Counted from the stretch's first letter, positions 1-7,699 are shown. The stretch: 11,849 nt of DNA from an uncultured bacterium (GCA_905214875.1 CAJMNR010000068.1:1-11849), one strand, 5' to 3'. The notes: generated by a model from the letters alone, not told the origin. Program-made: numbers and translations.

Positions 1-54
1 GTTCCTTGACAAACGCAAAAGACGCGAGAGTGTGTGGAACACACACTTTGTTCT
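1..54. repeat. Interspersed structured repeat, copy 1 (cut by window edge)
   Basis: These 54 bases are identical to 10673-10726, in the same orientation. The match stops abruptly at base 54 (next bases TATG here, ATAA in the other copy); its left part lies outside the window. It contains a perfect 8-bp stem (AGTGTGTG 29-36, loop GAA, CACACACT 40-47). A TTGACA at 6-11 has no -10 partner at the right distance, so I do not call it a promoter. Identity of 54/54 across 10.6 kb shows a recent or conserved repeat family; its function is unknown. Confidence 0.9.
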
Positions 55-79
55 TATGCCAACAAAGGTAAGAGAAAAG

Positions 80-88
80 TGGTATAAT
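80..88 (+). promoter_or_regulatory. Extended -10 promoter of the acetyltransferase gene
   Basis: The sequence TGGTATAAT is a perfect extended -10 element (TGn before a consensus TATAAT at 83-88). No good -35 lies 16-18 bases upstream, which is usual for extended -10 promoters. Transcription would start near base 95, downstream of the ATG at 87, so that ATG cannot be the start codon if this promoter is used. Confidence 0.6.
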
Positions 89-113
89 GAAAAGAAAAAG
101 GGGGATGAAACAC

Positions 114-656
114 TTGGAATTAGAAACGAAACGAACATTCATTCGCAAGTTTAAACCAGAAGACTGGAAGGATTTGTATGAGTATTTATCGAAAGAAGAG
201 GTAGTAAAGCATGAACCATATGATGTGATGGATGAAGAAGCATGCAAGGCAGAAGCGATTCGTCGTGCAACTGACGAAAACTTCTATGCAGTAGTGCTAA
301 AGAAGGAAAATAAGGTAATCGGCAATATTTATTTTGCGAAACAACAGCCAGAGGAACTTAAGATATGGGAAATCGGTTATGTTTTCAATTCGGATTACTG
401 GAAAAAGGGATATGCTACGGAAAGCTGTAATCGTATGATGCAATATGGATTTGAAACGCTTTCGGCACATCGAATCATTGCCATGTGTAATCCAATCAAT
501 AGCAATTCATGGCAGTTATTAGAACGCTTACATATGAGAAGGGAAGCCCATTTTGTAAAAGATAATTTCTTTCATCGGACGAAAGATGGCGCCCCAATCT
601 GGATCGATACATACCAATATGGAATCTTAGCGGAAGAGTTTTTTTCCTTCCAATAA
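114..656 (+). CDS. GNAT-family N-acetyltransferase (RimJ/RimL-like)
   Basis: Predicted cytoplasmic acetyltransferase of about 180 residues, transferring acetyl from acetyl-CoA to an amino group; the substrate is unknown. The N-terminus (ELETKRTFIRKF) matches the usual first strand of this family (ELETERLxLR). The middle part carries the strand-turn pattern around VIGNIYFAK and IWEIGYVFNSDYWKKGYATES, where WKKGYATE is the acetyl-CoA pyrophosphate-binding loop (Q/R-x-x-G-x-G/A) of RimJ/RimL types. I chose the TTG at 114 because GGGGG (100-104) sits 9 bases before it. The in-frame ATG at 87 lies inside the -10 box, and the ATG at 105 abuts the ribosome binding site with no spacer. It is a single-gene transcript bounded by its own promoter and terminator. 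The family call is firm; the substrate cannot be told. Confidence 0.88.
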   Translation: MELETKRTFIRKFKPEDWKDLYEYLSKEEVVKHEPYDVMDEEACKAEAIRRATDENFYAVVLKKENKVIGNIYFAKQQPEELKIWEIGYVFNSDYWKKGYATESCNRMMQYGFETLSAHRIIAMCNPINSNSWQLLERLHMRREAHFVKDNFFHRTKDGAPIWIDTYQYGILAEEFFSFQ

Positions 657-703
657 AAAAGAAGTTAAGATTTGGCTTAAATAAATATAGAAACGGAAAT
701 AGT

Positions 704-742
704 AAAGCTTCTGTTGCATAGAATTGCAACAGAAGCTTTTTT
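704..742 (+). terminator. Intrinsic terminator after the acetyltransferase gene
   Basis: A perfect 15-bp stem (AAAGCTTCTGTTGCA 704-718 with TGCAACAGAAGCTTT 725-739) has a 6-base loop and runs into TTTTTT at 737-742. Its T-tract overlaps the -35 of the next promoter. Confidence 0.92.
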
Positions 743-770
743 GATACGCACAAGGAATCGTGTATATGAT
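741..770 (+). promoter_or_regulatory. Promoter of the Ca2+-ATPase gene
   Basis: TTGATA (741-746) and TATGAT (765-770) each match the sigma-A consensus at 5 of 6 positions, with an 18-base spacer. The predicted start near 777 gives a leader of roughly 55 bases. The direct repeat boxes at 743-753 and 768-778 overlap both promoter hexamers. Confidence 0.5.
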
Positions 771-792
771 ACGCACAATGAGTTGTGGTATC
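743..792. promoter_or_regulatory. Putative operator: paired GATACGCACAA boxes plus inverted half-site
   Basis: GATACGCACAA occurs exactly twice (743-753 and 768-778), start to start 25 bases apart. A third, inverted copy with one base missing (TTGTGGTATC, 783-792) follows after TGAG. The boxes cover the -35, the -10 and the transcription start of the ATPase promoter, the layout expected for a repressor site. The regulator is not in this window. Confidence 0.5.
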
Positions 793-832
793 AAAAAAAA
801 GAATATGCATACTTAGGGGGAAGGAAAGTTAT

Positions 833-3346
833 ATGTTAAGTGAAAGACAGGCAGAGTTAAATCGAAGTCGATATGGACCAAATGAATTAAATGAGAGCGG
901 GAAGAAAAGCACAATCGCCATATTCTTTTTACAGTTTAAGGATTTTCTTGTGGCAATTCTTTTGGTGGCGGCCATTGCTTCTGGATTTTTAGGAGATGTG
1001 GAGAGTGCAGCCGTTATCCTCGGCGTACTGCTGTTAAATGCCGCATTAGGAACATATCAGACAGTAAAAGCAAGGCAATCGCTAGATGCACTAAAGCAGA
1101 TGTCAGCACCTAGTGCAAAGGTAATGCGGGAAGGAAAGCTAGTCGTAATCCCATCAAGAGAAGTCACAATAGAGGATGAAGTCATCGTCGAAGCAGGAGA
1201 CTATATTCCGGCAGACGGCACCCTTCTTCAATGTGCAAGCCTAAAAGTGGACGAAAGCATGCTAACAGGAGAGAGTCTTCCTGTGGAAAAATCGTTAGCT
1301 CAGGCAAAGGAAGGGGCATCCATTGGAGAACAGACCAATCGTGTATTTTCTGGAAGCTTTGTGACATATGGCCGTGCAACATATCTTGTGACGGGAATTG
1401 GAATGCAGACGGAAATGGGCAAAATAGCAAGTCTTTTAAAGAATACCTCAGAGAAAAAGACACCATTGCAAATAAGCCTTGAAGACTTTGGGCGAAAGTT
1501 GGCAGTGACCATTGTTATCTTCTGTATCCTGTTATTTGGCCTAAGTGTTATTCGTGGAAATACAGTAATCGACGCCTTTTTATTTGCCGTTGCACTGGCA
1601 GTTGCGGCAATACCAGAAGCATTAAGCTCCATTGTTACGGTTGTATTGTCATTTGGCACGCAAAAGATTGCAAAAGAAAATGCCATCGTTAGAAAACTGC
1701 AGGCAGTGGAAGGCTTAGGAAGCGTCTCCATCATTTGCTCCGATAAGACAGGAACGCTGACACAGAATAAAATGACAGTAGAGCAGATTTATGTAGAAAA
1801 GGGATTAGAAAAACGACTGTTTTTATATGGCATCTTGTGTAATGATGCCAGTCTGACGAAAGATGCTATGACAGGAGACCCAACGGAAACTGCTTTGATT
1901 GACGCTGCTCGTCCCTATTATCCGGACATTTTAGGAGTACGAAACAGTCATAAAAGATGCAAGGAAATACCATTTGACAGCGATCGAAAATGCATGTCTA
2001 CCTTGCATGAGATTGATGGCAGCTATGTGCTAGTTGTAAAGGGTGCAGTCGATGTTTTGATTGAACGCATCGTAGAGAAAGAGTGTGCGGATGGAAGAAT
2101 AGCGATAACGGCAGAAGAAAAAGAAAGAATTACAGGGAAAAATAAAGAGTTTTCAGAGCAAGGCTTACGAGTATTAGCTGTTGCGTTCAAAGAATTTAAA
2201 GAGGATAGGGAACTTAGCCTTGAGGACGAAGAGAATCTGGTCTTTTTAGGACTTATCGCGATGATGGATCCGCCAAGAGAAGAATCGAAACAGGCAGTAA
2301 GTGACTGTATCATGGCAGGCATCAAACCGGTTATGATCACAGGTGACCATAAGATTACGGCAGCAGTCATAGCAAAACGGATTGGAATCTTAAACTCCAT
2401 GGAAGAAGCGTGTGAAGGAGCCGTGCTAGATGATATGACAGACGAAGAACTAAAAGACTTTGTCCCACACATTTCTGTATATGCAAGAGTATCACCGGAA
2501 CATAAGATACGGATTGTGAATGCATGGCAGGAAAGAGGCAATATTGTTGCTATGACTGGAGACGGTGTTAATGATGCCCCTGCACTGAAACAGGCAGATA
2601 TCGGAGTAGCCATGGGAATTACAGGAACGGAAGTTTCCAAAGATGCAGCGGCAATCGTACTGACAGACGATAACTTTGCCACGATTATCAAGGCAGTGAT
2701 CAATGGAAGAAATATTTATCGGAATATTAAGCACTCAATTCAGTTTTTATTGTCAGGGAATCTGGCAGGAATCTTGACTGTATTGTTTGCATCCATTGCT
2801 GGGCTTGTTGTGCCATTTGCACCAGTGCATCTGTTATTTATTAATCTGCTAACGGATAGCTTGCCAGCCATAGCACTAGGCTTAGAACCTCATAGTGAAG
2901 AGGTCTTAAAGGAACGGCCAAGACCACGGGAGGAATCCATACTTACTAAGTCATTCTTATTGACCATAGGAGTGGAAGGACTGTGCATCGGCGTAATGAC
3001 AAGTATCGCATTTTTACTTGGTCTGTCGTTCGGACAGGAGAAGACGGCACAGACAATGGCATTTGCAACTCTTTGCCTAGGAAGGCTTGTCCATGGCTTT
3101 AACTGTAAATCAGAACATCCGGTTATCGGCAAACGACAGTTCTTTGATAATAAATTCATCCTTACTGCATTTATCGGCGGAGTGATCATGCTTGCGGCAG
3201 CTCTACTAATTCCAGGCTTACAAGGGATTTTTGCAATTACAAAATTAAGTGGAAAAGAGCTTGGTATCGTGACAGGATTAGCGTTTTTAAACCTTTTTAT
3301 AATACAGTTAATAAAGGCTTTTCGATGCAGGAGAAGAGAATTATAA
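833..3346 (+). CDS. P-type Ca2+-transporting ATPase (type II, single-site PMR1/LMCA1-like)
   Basis: Membrane pump of 837 residues that exports Ca2+ using ATP. Visible motifs: actuator TGES (145-148), M4 IPEAL with E262, phosphorylation site DKTGTLT (D304), nucleotide-domain KGA, a DPPR motif, TGDH, and hinge TGDGVNDAP (575-583). M6 reads NLLTD (N671, D675). In M5 the position equal to SERCA Glu771 is Gly646 (N643-L-A-G), so Ca2+ site I is lost while the site II residues (E262, N671, D675) remain. This pattern is known for PMR1/SPCA and Listeria LMCA1, which move one Ca2+ per ATP. The start at 833 is chosen because AGGGGGAAGGAAAG (815-828) precedes it; the upstream GTG at 785 lies before the ribosome binding site. 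No terminator is seen before the next gene, so read-through is possible. Mn2+ as a second substrate cannot be excluded. Confidence 0.9.
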   Translation: MLSERQAELNRSRYGPNELNESGKKSTIAIFFLQFKDFLVAILLVAAIASGFLGDVESAAVILGVLLLNAALGTYQTVKARQSLDALKQMSAPSAKVMREGKLVVIPSREVTIEDEVIVEAGDYIPADGTLLQCASLKVDESMLTGESLPVEKSLAQAKEGASIGEQTNRVFSGSFVTYGRATYLVTGIGMQTEMGKIASLLKNTSEKKTPLQISLEDFGRKLAVTIVIFCILLFGLSVIRGNTVIDAFLFAVALAVAAIPEALSSIVTVVLSFGTQKIAKENAIVRKLQAVEGLGSVSIICSDKTGTLTQNKMTVEQIYVEKGLEKRLFLYGILCNDASLTKDAMTGDPTETALIDAARPYYPDILGVRNSHKRCKEIPFDSDRKCMSTLHEIDGSYVLVVKGAVDVLIERIVEKECADGRIAITAEEKERITGKNKEFSEQGLRVLAVAFKEFKEDRELSLEDEENLVFLGLIAMMDPPREESKQAVSDCIMAGIKPVMITGDHKITAAVIAKRIGILNSMEEACEGAVLDDMTDEELKDFVPHISVYARVSPEHKIRIVNAWQERGNIVAMTGDGVNDAPALKQADIGVAMGITGTEVSKDAAAIVLTDDNFATIIKAVINGRNIYRNIKHSIQFLLSGNLAGILTVLFASIAGLVVPFAPVHLLFINLLTDSLPAIALGLEPHSEEVLKERPRPREESILTKSFLLTIGVEGLCIGVMTSIAFLLGLSFGQEKTAQTMAFATLCLGRLVHGFNCKSEHPVIGKRQFFDNKFILTAFIGGVIMLAAALLIPGLQGIFAITKLSGKELGIVTGLAFLNLFIIQLIKAFRCRRREL

Positions 3347-3411
3347 TATAGGTAACTGAAAAGAAACTTATAGAAGATAGAGTTTTGGGTGTAACGAAAC
3401 AATTAAAATAA

Positions 3412-3454
3412 GAAAGGGGAATGTAGCAGACAATTTGCTACAAATGAAATAATG
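3412..3454 (+). promoter_or_regulatory. Split translation-initiation region: SD, hairpin and mini-ORFs before the cotransporter start
   Basis: The only Shine-Dalgarno match is AAAGGGGA (3413-3420), 32 bases before the ATG at 3452, too far to act directly. Between them lies a perfect 7-bp hairpin (TGTAGCA 3422-3428, TGCTACA 3436-3442, loop of 7). Folding it would leave about 11 unpaired bases between the SD and the start. The stretch also holds ATG-TAG (3421-3426) and ATG-AAA-TAA (3444-3452), whose stop overlaps the real start as TAATG. Confidence 0.45.
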
Positions 3455-5089
3455 GAGAAATTACAAATAATCAGTCTTCTTGGTGGATTGGCACTTTTTT
3501 TGTATGGCATGCATATGATGAGTGTTGGCATGGAAGCGGCAGCAGGAAACCGATTAAAGCAGATACTAGAAAAATTAACGGCAAATCGGTTCTTAGGAGT
3601 GTTAGTGGGGGCAGGCATTACTGCAGTAATCCAATCGTCTTCGGCAACGACGGTCATGGTAGTGGGATTTGTGAATTCTGGCATGATGACACTTCGTCAG
3701 GCAGTCGGGATTATCTTAGGCGCCAATATAGGAACGACAATTACAGGACAGTTAATTGCATTAGATGTTGGTGCGATTGCGCCGTTAGTTGCATTTGTGG
3801 GAGTGGTCTTAGTCGTCTTCTTAAAGAAGGAAAAGGCACACCATATCGGAAGTATTTTGGCAGGACTGGGAATCTTATTTATCGGCATGGATATGATGAG
3901 TACGTCCATGATGCCACTTCGTGATTCAAAGGAATTTATCAGTCTTTTGACTAACTTTAGCAATCCGATTCTAGGTATTTTAGCAGGAACCTTGTTTACG
4001 GCAATCATTCAGTCATCTTCGGCATCGGTGGGAATATTACAGGCGTTAGCAAATAGTGGGGTCATATCATTTAATAATGCGGTATATGTATTATTTGGGC
4101 AGAATATCGGTACTTGCATTACTGCGCTCCTTGCGTCAATCGGGACCAGCCGGAATGCAAAACGAACCACAGTGATTCATCTTACCTTTAATATCATCGG
4201 CACGATAGTATTCACTGCATTATGTATGACGACAACAATAAGCAGCTTTGTTATGGCATTATCTCCAGGCCGGCCGGCAGCGCAGATTGCCAATATGCAT
4301 ACAATCTTTAATGTTGTCACGACACTACTCATCCTACCATTTGGCAATCTATTAGCAAAATTTGCGGAATGGATTCTTCCTGAAAAACAGACCGAAGAAG
4401 TAAATGAACATCTTGTCTTTATTAAGAGGCCTATAGGGGTGCATACAAAGGAATTTGGTGTCACGGCCATGAACTTAGAGCAGACCCATAAGGAAATTGA
4501 GCGAATGCTAGATATGGCGACACAAAACGTGAACGACAGCTTTACCGCATTTTTAAACCGTGATCCGGCTTGGATTCCAACGGTGGAAAAACGGGAAGAA
4601 GAAATCGACTTCTTAAATAAAGAGATTTCCAGATACATATCGTCAGTCATGACCCATGAAAATAACGAACGAGGAAACAAGATCTTTAGCAAGTATTTTG
4701 AAATCACGGGCAATGTAGAGAGAATCAGTGACCACGCAATGAATATATGTGGGTATTCCAAATGGCTTCGGGAAAAGAACCTAACATTTTCGGGGGAAGC
4801 AGCCGATGAAATTAAACAAATGAAGAGTATTTGTGAGAAACTTTTGACAAGTCTGCTAAAAGATGAGGAAGAAACGATGGCTGGCCTTACCATGGCATCG
4901 AAAATGGAACAACAAATCGATGATATGACAAGGTCATACCGCAATCGAATGTTAAAGCGAATCAAAAGCGAGACTTGTGAGCAGGAGACGAGCATCCTGT
5001 ATTCGGAGATGCTCACGGATTTTGAACGAATCGGTGACCATTCCCTTAATATCGCGGAAGCAGTTGCAAGCATTAAGATGTATTCCTAA
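3452..5089 (+). CDS. Na+/phosphate cotransporter with C-terminal PhoU-like domain
   Basis: Integral membrane protein of 545 residues, predicted to import or export inorganic phosphate with Na+ (NptA/YjbB type, SLC34-related). Two inverted Na/Pi repeats are clear: QSSSAT at 61-66 followed by GANIGTTITG, and QSSSAS at 187-192 followed by GQNIGTCITA. These QSSS motifs form the known substrate site of the family. Hydrophobic segments run to about residue 315. From about 350 to the end lies an alpha-helical PhoU-like domain with paired motifs NVERISDHAMNI and FERIGDHSLNI, whose E/D-x3-D pattern binds metal clusters in PhoU. It follows the Ca2+-ATPase by 105 bases without a visible terminator, and the two may share a transcript. 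The length is normal for the family. The direction of transport is not evident from sequence. Confidence 0.93.
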   Translation: MEKLQIISLLGGLALFLYGMHMMSVGMEAAAGNRLKQILEKLTANRFLGVLVGAGITAVIQSSSATTVMVVGFVNSGMMTLRQAVGIILGANIGTTITGQLIALDVGAIAPLVAFVGVVLVVFLKKEKAHHIGSILAGLGILFIGMDMMSTSMMPLRDSKEFISLLTNFSNPILGILAGTLFTAIIQSSSASVGILQALANSGVISFNNAVYVLFGQNIGTCITALLASIGTSRNAKRTTVIHLTFNIIGTIVFTALCMTTTISSFVMALSPGRPAAQIANMHTIFNVVTTLLILPFGNLLAKFAEWILPEKQTEEVNEHLVFIKRPIGVHTKEFGVTAMNLEQTHKEIERMLDMATQNVNDSFTAFLNRDPAWIPTVEKREEEIDFLNKEISRYISSVMTHENNERGNKIFSKYFEITGNVERISDHAMNICGYSKWLREKNLTFSGEAADEIKQMKSICEKLLTSLLKDEEETMAGLTMASKMEQQIDDMTRSYRNRMLKRIKSETCEQETSILYSEMLTDFERIGDHSLNIAEAVASIKMYS

Positions 5090-5116
5090 GTAATTTATGA
5101 AATAGACCATAATAAC

Positions 5117-5145
5117 TTCAAATATTATGTCAAATAAGATATAAT
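5117..5145 (+). promoter_or_regulatory. Promoter of the SDR-GAF fusion gene
   Basis: TTCAAA (5117-5122, 4 of 6) lies 17 bases before a consensus TATAAT (5140-5145). The predicted start near 5152 gives a leader of about 35 bases. No hairpin terminator is visible between the cotransporter stop and this promoter. Confidence 0.5.
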
Positions 5146-5186
5146 AAACTAGAATAAGAGTAGCTAAAGAAGAGAGGATTTTTGAT

Positions 5187-6911
5187 TTGGAATTATTACT
5201 TACAGGAAATGTATCCCCACGATCGGATGGAATATTGCGCCATCAGAAAAAAGCCTATACTTGTATTTGTTTTGGAAGTGAAGAGAAGTGGGAAGAACTG
5301 GAGAGAACCTATTCAACATATGATTTCGATGCTGTCATCTATCTATCCATGACACTGGAGAATGAAGAGAATATCTTTGATGAGACGAAGTATTTAGAAA
5401 TGACACTGGAGTTATGCCGAAAGCATAATGTACATAAATTTATCTATATCATATCGAACGCATTGACAAAAGAAAGCGAGGAATCCAAGAGTAACTTAAA
5501 TATCCTTTATGATGCTTGTGAATCCCTATGTATGGAGTTTGCAAGAGAAGGAGAACATCAGGTTACCATGCTTAAGGTGCCGTTTCTTTACAGCATGCAA
5601 TTTACCGACAATACGTTAAGTAATTGGGTGAAAGATGCCATAGAGAAACAAGAAGTCAGCCTGCCAAGCGATAGAATCGTGTTGACGGATTTTCTTTGTG
5701 AGGAAGATTTAGGAGAGATACTGAATCGAATTGTTGATAAGAAGCAAGAAAAGCAGTATCAGATGATTGTGCTATCCGGAAATAACGATTATACCATAGA
5801 GCAGGTTGGCCAGATGCTTAGAGAACAAATCCCAGGAACAATCGTTAGCTTTGATAAGCAAGTTTCTTATGTTCCGACAAGCATGAAAGAGGAAACGGCA
5901 AAAAAACAATATGCCTTTGTTCCTAAACATAAGCTTACGGAAGATTTACCAGTATTAATCAAGAGAAGGAAGAAACAATTAAAAAAGCAAGAAGGAAAAA
6001 GGGAGAAATTAATCCATTTTTTATATGGATCCTATGCAAAGAGTGTGGCAGAACTAGGCCTTATGTTTGTAATTACCGTTCTTCTTTCCATGTGGACGAG
6101 GGACAATATTATGATTTCCTTTTTGGACTTCCGATTCCTATTTGTCGTAGCGGTCGGACTTCGAGGAGGACTCAGTGCTGGATTACTTGCAGCAGTGTTA
6201 TCTTGTGGTGACTATGTGTATGAGAACGTTGTAAGTATGCATTTAGATATCGTATTTTGTAATGTCCAGAACTGGCTTCCCTTTGCCGCCTACTTGTTGT
6301 TAGGAGCCATCACAGGTCGTATCAAGGACAAGCATGACAATGAGCTTAAGTTTGCCAAGGAAGAAAAAGAATTGTTAGAGAAGAAATACATAATCTTAAA
6401 TGAACAGTATGTGAAGGTACTAGAAAGCAAGGAAGGCTATAACAACCAAATCATCGGTTATCAGGACAGTTTTGGAAAGCTATATTCCATCGTTAAGAAG
6501 TTAGATTCCACGTTATCCTGTGAGGTGTTCTATGAAGCAGTCAATCTAATTGAAGAAATGTTAGAGAATAATTCGGTTGCCATTTACTCCATTCCTAAGA
6601 TGGGTGACTATGCAACGCTTAGTGATTGTTCCAAGCCACTTTACAATAAGCTTGGAAAGTCATTAGTATTGTCACAGTATCCGGACATGATAAAACAGCT
6701 AAGGGAGAATAAAGCGTTTGTCAATATGGCATGTAAGCAAGGCTATCCAGTCTATGCAGCGCCTATTTACCGTGACGATGAACTTCTTGGTATGATTCTC
6801 CTTATGAATGCCCAAGAAAGACAAATGACAAAGGAATTTAGCAATAAGTTCTTCATTCTTTCTGAACTGATTAAAGATTCCTTAATACGTGCCATGGAAC
6901 AGGAGCACTAA
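5187..6911 (+). CDS. Fusion protein: degenerate SDR/epimerase domain, membrane block, coiled coil, GAF-like domain (PelD-like plan)
   Basis: 574 residues, start TTG at 5187, set by GAGAGGA (5172-5178) 8 bases upstream. Residues 1-260 follow an extended SDR/NAD-dependent epimerase fold (LLLTG at 3-7, DAVIYLS 48-54, KFIYIIS 84-90). However, the Gly-rich GxxGxxG loop is absent, and Tyr108 is followed by Glu112 where the catalytic Lys of YxxxK belongs, so catalysis is doubtful. A basic linker leads to about four membrane segments between 287 and 378, including FRFLFVVAVGLRGGLSAG (315-332). A charged coiled coil (about 380-440) and a GAF-like domain (about 445-570) follow. Four membrane helices plus GAF is the arrangement of PelD, the c-di-GMP receptor of Pel polysaccharide export, but the C-terminal GGDEF domain is missing and no pel genes adjoin. 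I infer a membrane sensor or scaffold; the ligand is unknown. Confidence 0.6.
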   Translation: MELLLTGNVSPRSDGILRHQKKAYTCICFGSEEKWEELERTYSTYDFDAVIYLSMTLENEENIFDETKYLEMTLELCRKHNVHKFIYIISNALTKESEESKSNLNILYDACESLCMEFAREGEHQVTMLKVPFLYSMQFTDNTLSNWVKDAIEKQEVSLPSDRIVLTDFLCEEDLGEILNRIVDKKQEKQYQMIVLSGNNDYTIEQVGQMLREQIPGTIVSFDKQVSYVPTSMKEETAKKQYAFVPKHKLTEDLPVLIKRRKKQLKKQEGKREKLIHFLYGSYAKSVAELGLMFVITVLLSMWTRDNIMISFLDFRFLFVVAVGLRGGLSAGLLAAVLSCGDYVYENVVSMHLDIVFCNVQNWLPFAAYLLLGAITGRIKDKHDNELKFAKEEKELLEKKYIILNEQYVKVLESKEGYNNQIIGYQDSFGKLYSIVKKLDSTLSCEVFYEAVNLIEEMLENNSVAIYSIPKMGDYATLSDCSKPLYNKLGKSLVLSQYPDMIKQLRENKAFVNMACKQGYPVYAAPIYRDDELLGMILLMNAQERQMTKEFSNKFFILSELIKDSLIRAMEQEH

Positions 6912-6947
6912 TCAAACGGGATGTAACTAAATAGGAATAAAAAAACA

Positions 6948-6986
6948 AAGTCCTGGAATGGTAAACCATTCCGGGGCTTATTTTTT
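6948..6986. terminator. Bidirectional terminator between convergent genes
   Basis: A 14-bp stem with two G-T wobbles (AAGTCCTGGAATGG 6948-6961, CCATTCCGGGGCTT 6966-6979, loop TAAA) is followed by A and TTTTTT (6981-6986). On the opposite strand the A-rich run at 6939-6947 supplies a T-tract, so it can also end the minus-strand gene that stops at 7007. Confidence 0.9.
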
Positions 6987-7006
6987 GTACTTCAAATTAT
7001 CTTAAA

Positions 7007-7528
7007 TTATTCTGAGGCAACTAGTTGTGCAGACATTTTTATTTCTTCTTTTGTGGAATCTTTTGCAGGATCTTCTTTTTCTACTGCATCAGACACTTTA
7101 GTCATAGTTACTGTTTCATTACCATCTTCGTCAGTAGTAGTAGTTTTTTCGTAAACAGATCCGTCTGCATTGTAAATAAGTTCTGTAGTTTCTTCTTCTT
7201 CAGAGCTATCTTCAGAGGAAGAAGACAAGGAAGCGATTACGGCAGAATCATTGGATGCACTTGCAGATGGTGTTGCTGTAGAAGCTACAGCACTGCTTGT
7301 AGCATTAGAAGCTGGAGTCGCAGCGGCACTCTTGGCAGCCTTTACTGTAGATAAGATATTACTGTATGTTGCATTTTTTACAGTGGAGGAATCAGAATCA
7401 GTAGAACGTTCATAAACGTCAGTAATCGCGAACGCATCTTCGCTTGATTGAGTAGTAGCAACTGCTTCTGTGTTTGTTGCAGTTGTTTTCATAGTGTTTT
7501 GATATGGATCGATTGATGAAATTGTCAT
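7007..7528 (-). CDS. Small acidic Ser/Thr/Ala/Glu-rich low-complexity protein, function unknown
   Basis: 173 residues, not recognised. Coding is supported by AAAGGAG (minus strand, 7536-7542) 7 bases before the ATG, by a complete frame with its own terminator, and by the gene's placement. The protein has no signal peptide, no membrane segment and no Cys, His or Trp. It begins MTISSIDPYQNT, continues as a Ser/Thr/Ala-rich region with alternating small residues (about 60-105), then an acidic patch SSSSEDSSEEEE (about 98-109). A more ordered segment ELIYNADGSVYEK...DEDGNE follows (about 112-135), and then a charged tail. It is probably largely disordered. It faces away from the pectate lyase across a 371-bp shared regulatory region. 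The short hydrophilic N-terminus with a conserved look (ISSIxxYQN) may be the functional part; this is a guess. Confidence 0.7.
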   Translation of the reverse strand: MTISSIDPYQNTMKTTATNTEAVATTQSSEDAFAITDVYERSTDSDSSTVKNATYSNILSTVKAAKSAAATPASNATSSAVASTATPSASASNDSAVIASLSSSSEDSSEEEETTELIYNADGSVYEKTTTTDEDGNETVTMTKVSDAVEKEDPAKDSTKEEIKMSAQLVASE

Positions 7529-7547
7529 AATAAGTCTCCTTTGTAAT

Positions 7548-7576
7548 TTAATATAATTTTATAATGATTTTTTCAA
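7548..7576 (-). promoter_or_regulatory. Weak promoter candidate for the acidic-protein gene
   Basis: On the minus strand TTGAAA (7576-7571) and TATTAA (7553-7548) are 17 bases apart. The -10 is only 4 of 6, and the predicted start would fall on the ribosome binding site, so the real promoter may be elsewhere in this AT-rich stretch. Confidence 0.25.
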
Positions 7577-7699
7577 TCGGGATGTATTTCGACACAATAA
7601 GAGTAGTTGAGAATAGCGTTCACACAATCAACATACAATGTTCACAGTTTCAGCGAAAGGAATTAGAAAATCGTATTTGTCAATGGGAGAATAAAGCAA

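Noticed and set aside
2023..2703. Long minus-strand ORF of 226 codons inside the Ca2+-ATPase gene
   Set aside because: The plus frame has all P-type ATPase motifs. The antisense translation is Ser/Ala/Ile-rich with no family features and no ribosome site.
4177..5073. Minus-strand ORF of 298 codons inside the Na/Pi cotransporter gene
   Set aside because: It mirrors the PhoU-like coding region, has Ser/Arg/Ile-rich composition and no recognisable domain.
7581..7600. A sigma-D/FliA (flagellar) promoter, from CCCGATTG on the minus strand
   Set aside because: The -10 matches GCCGATAT poorly and no TAAA lies at the needed 15-base distance.
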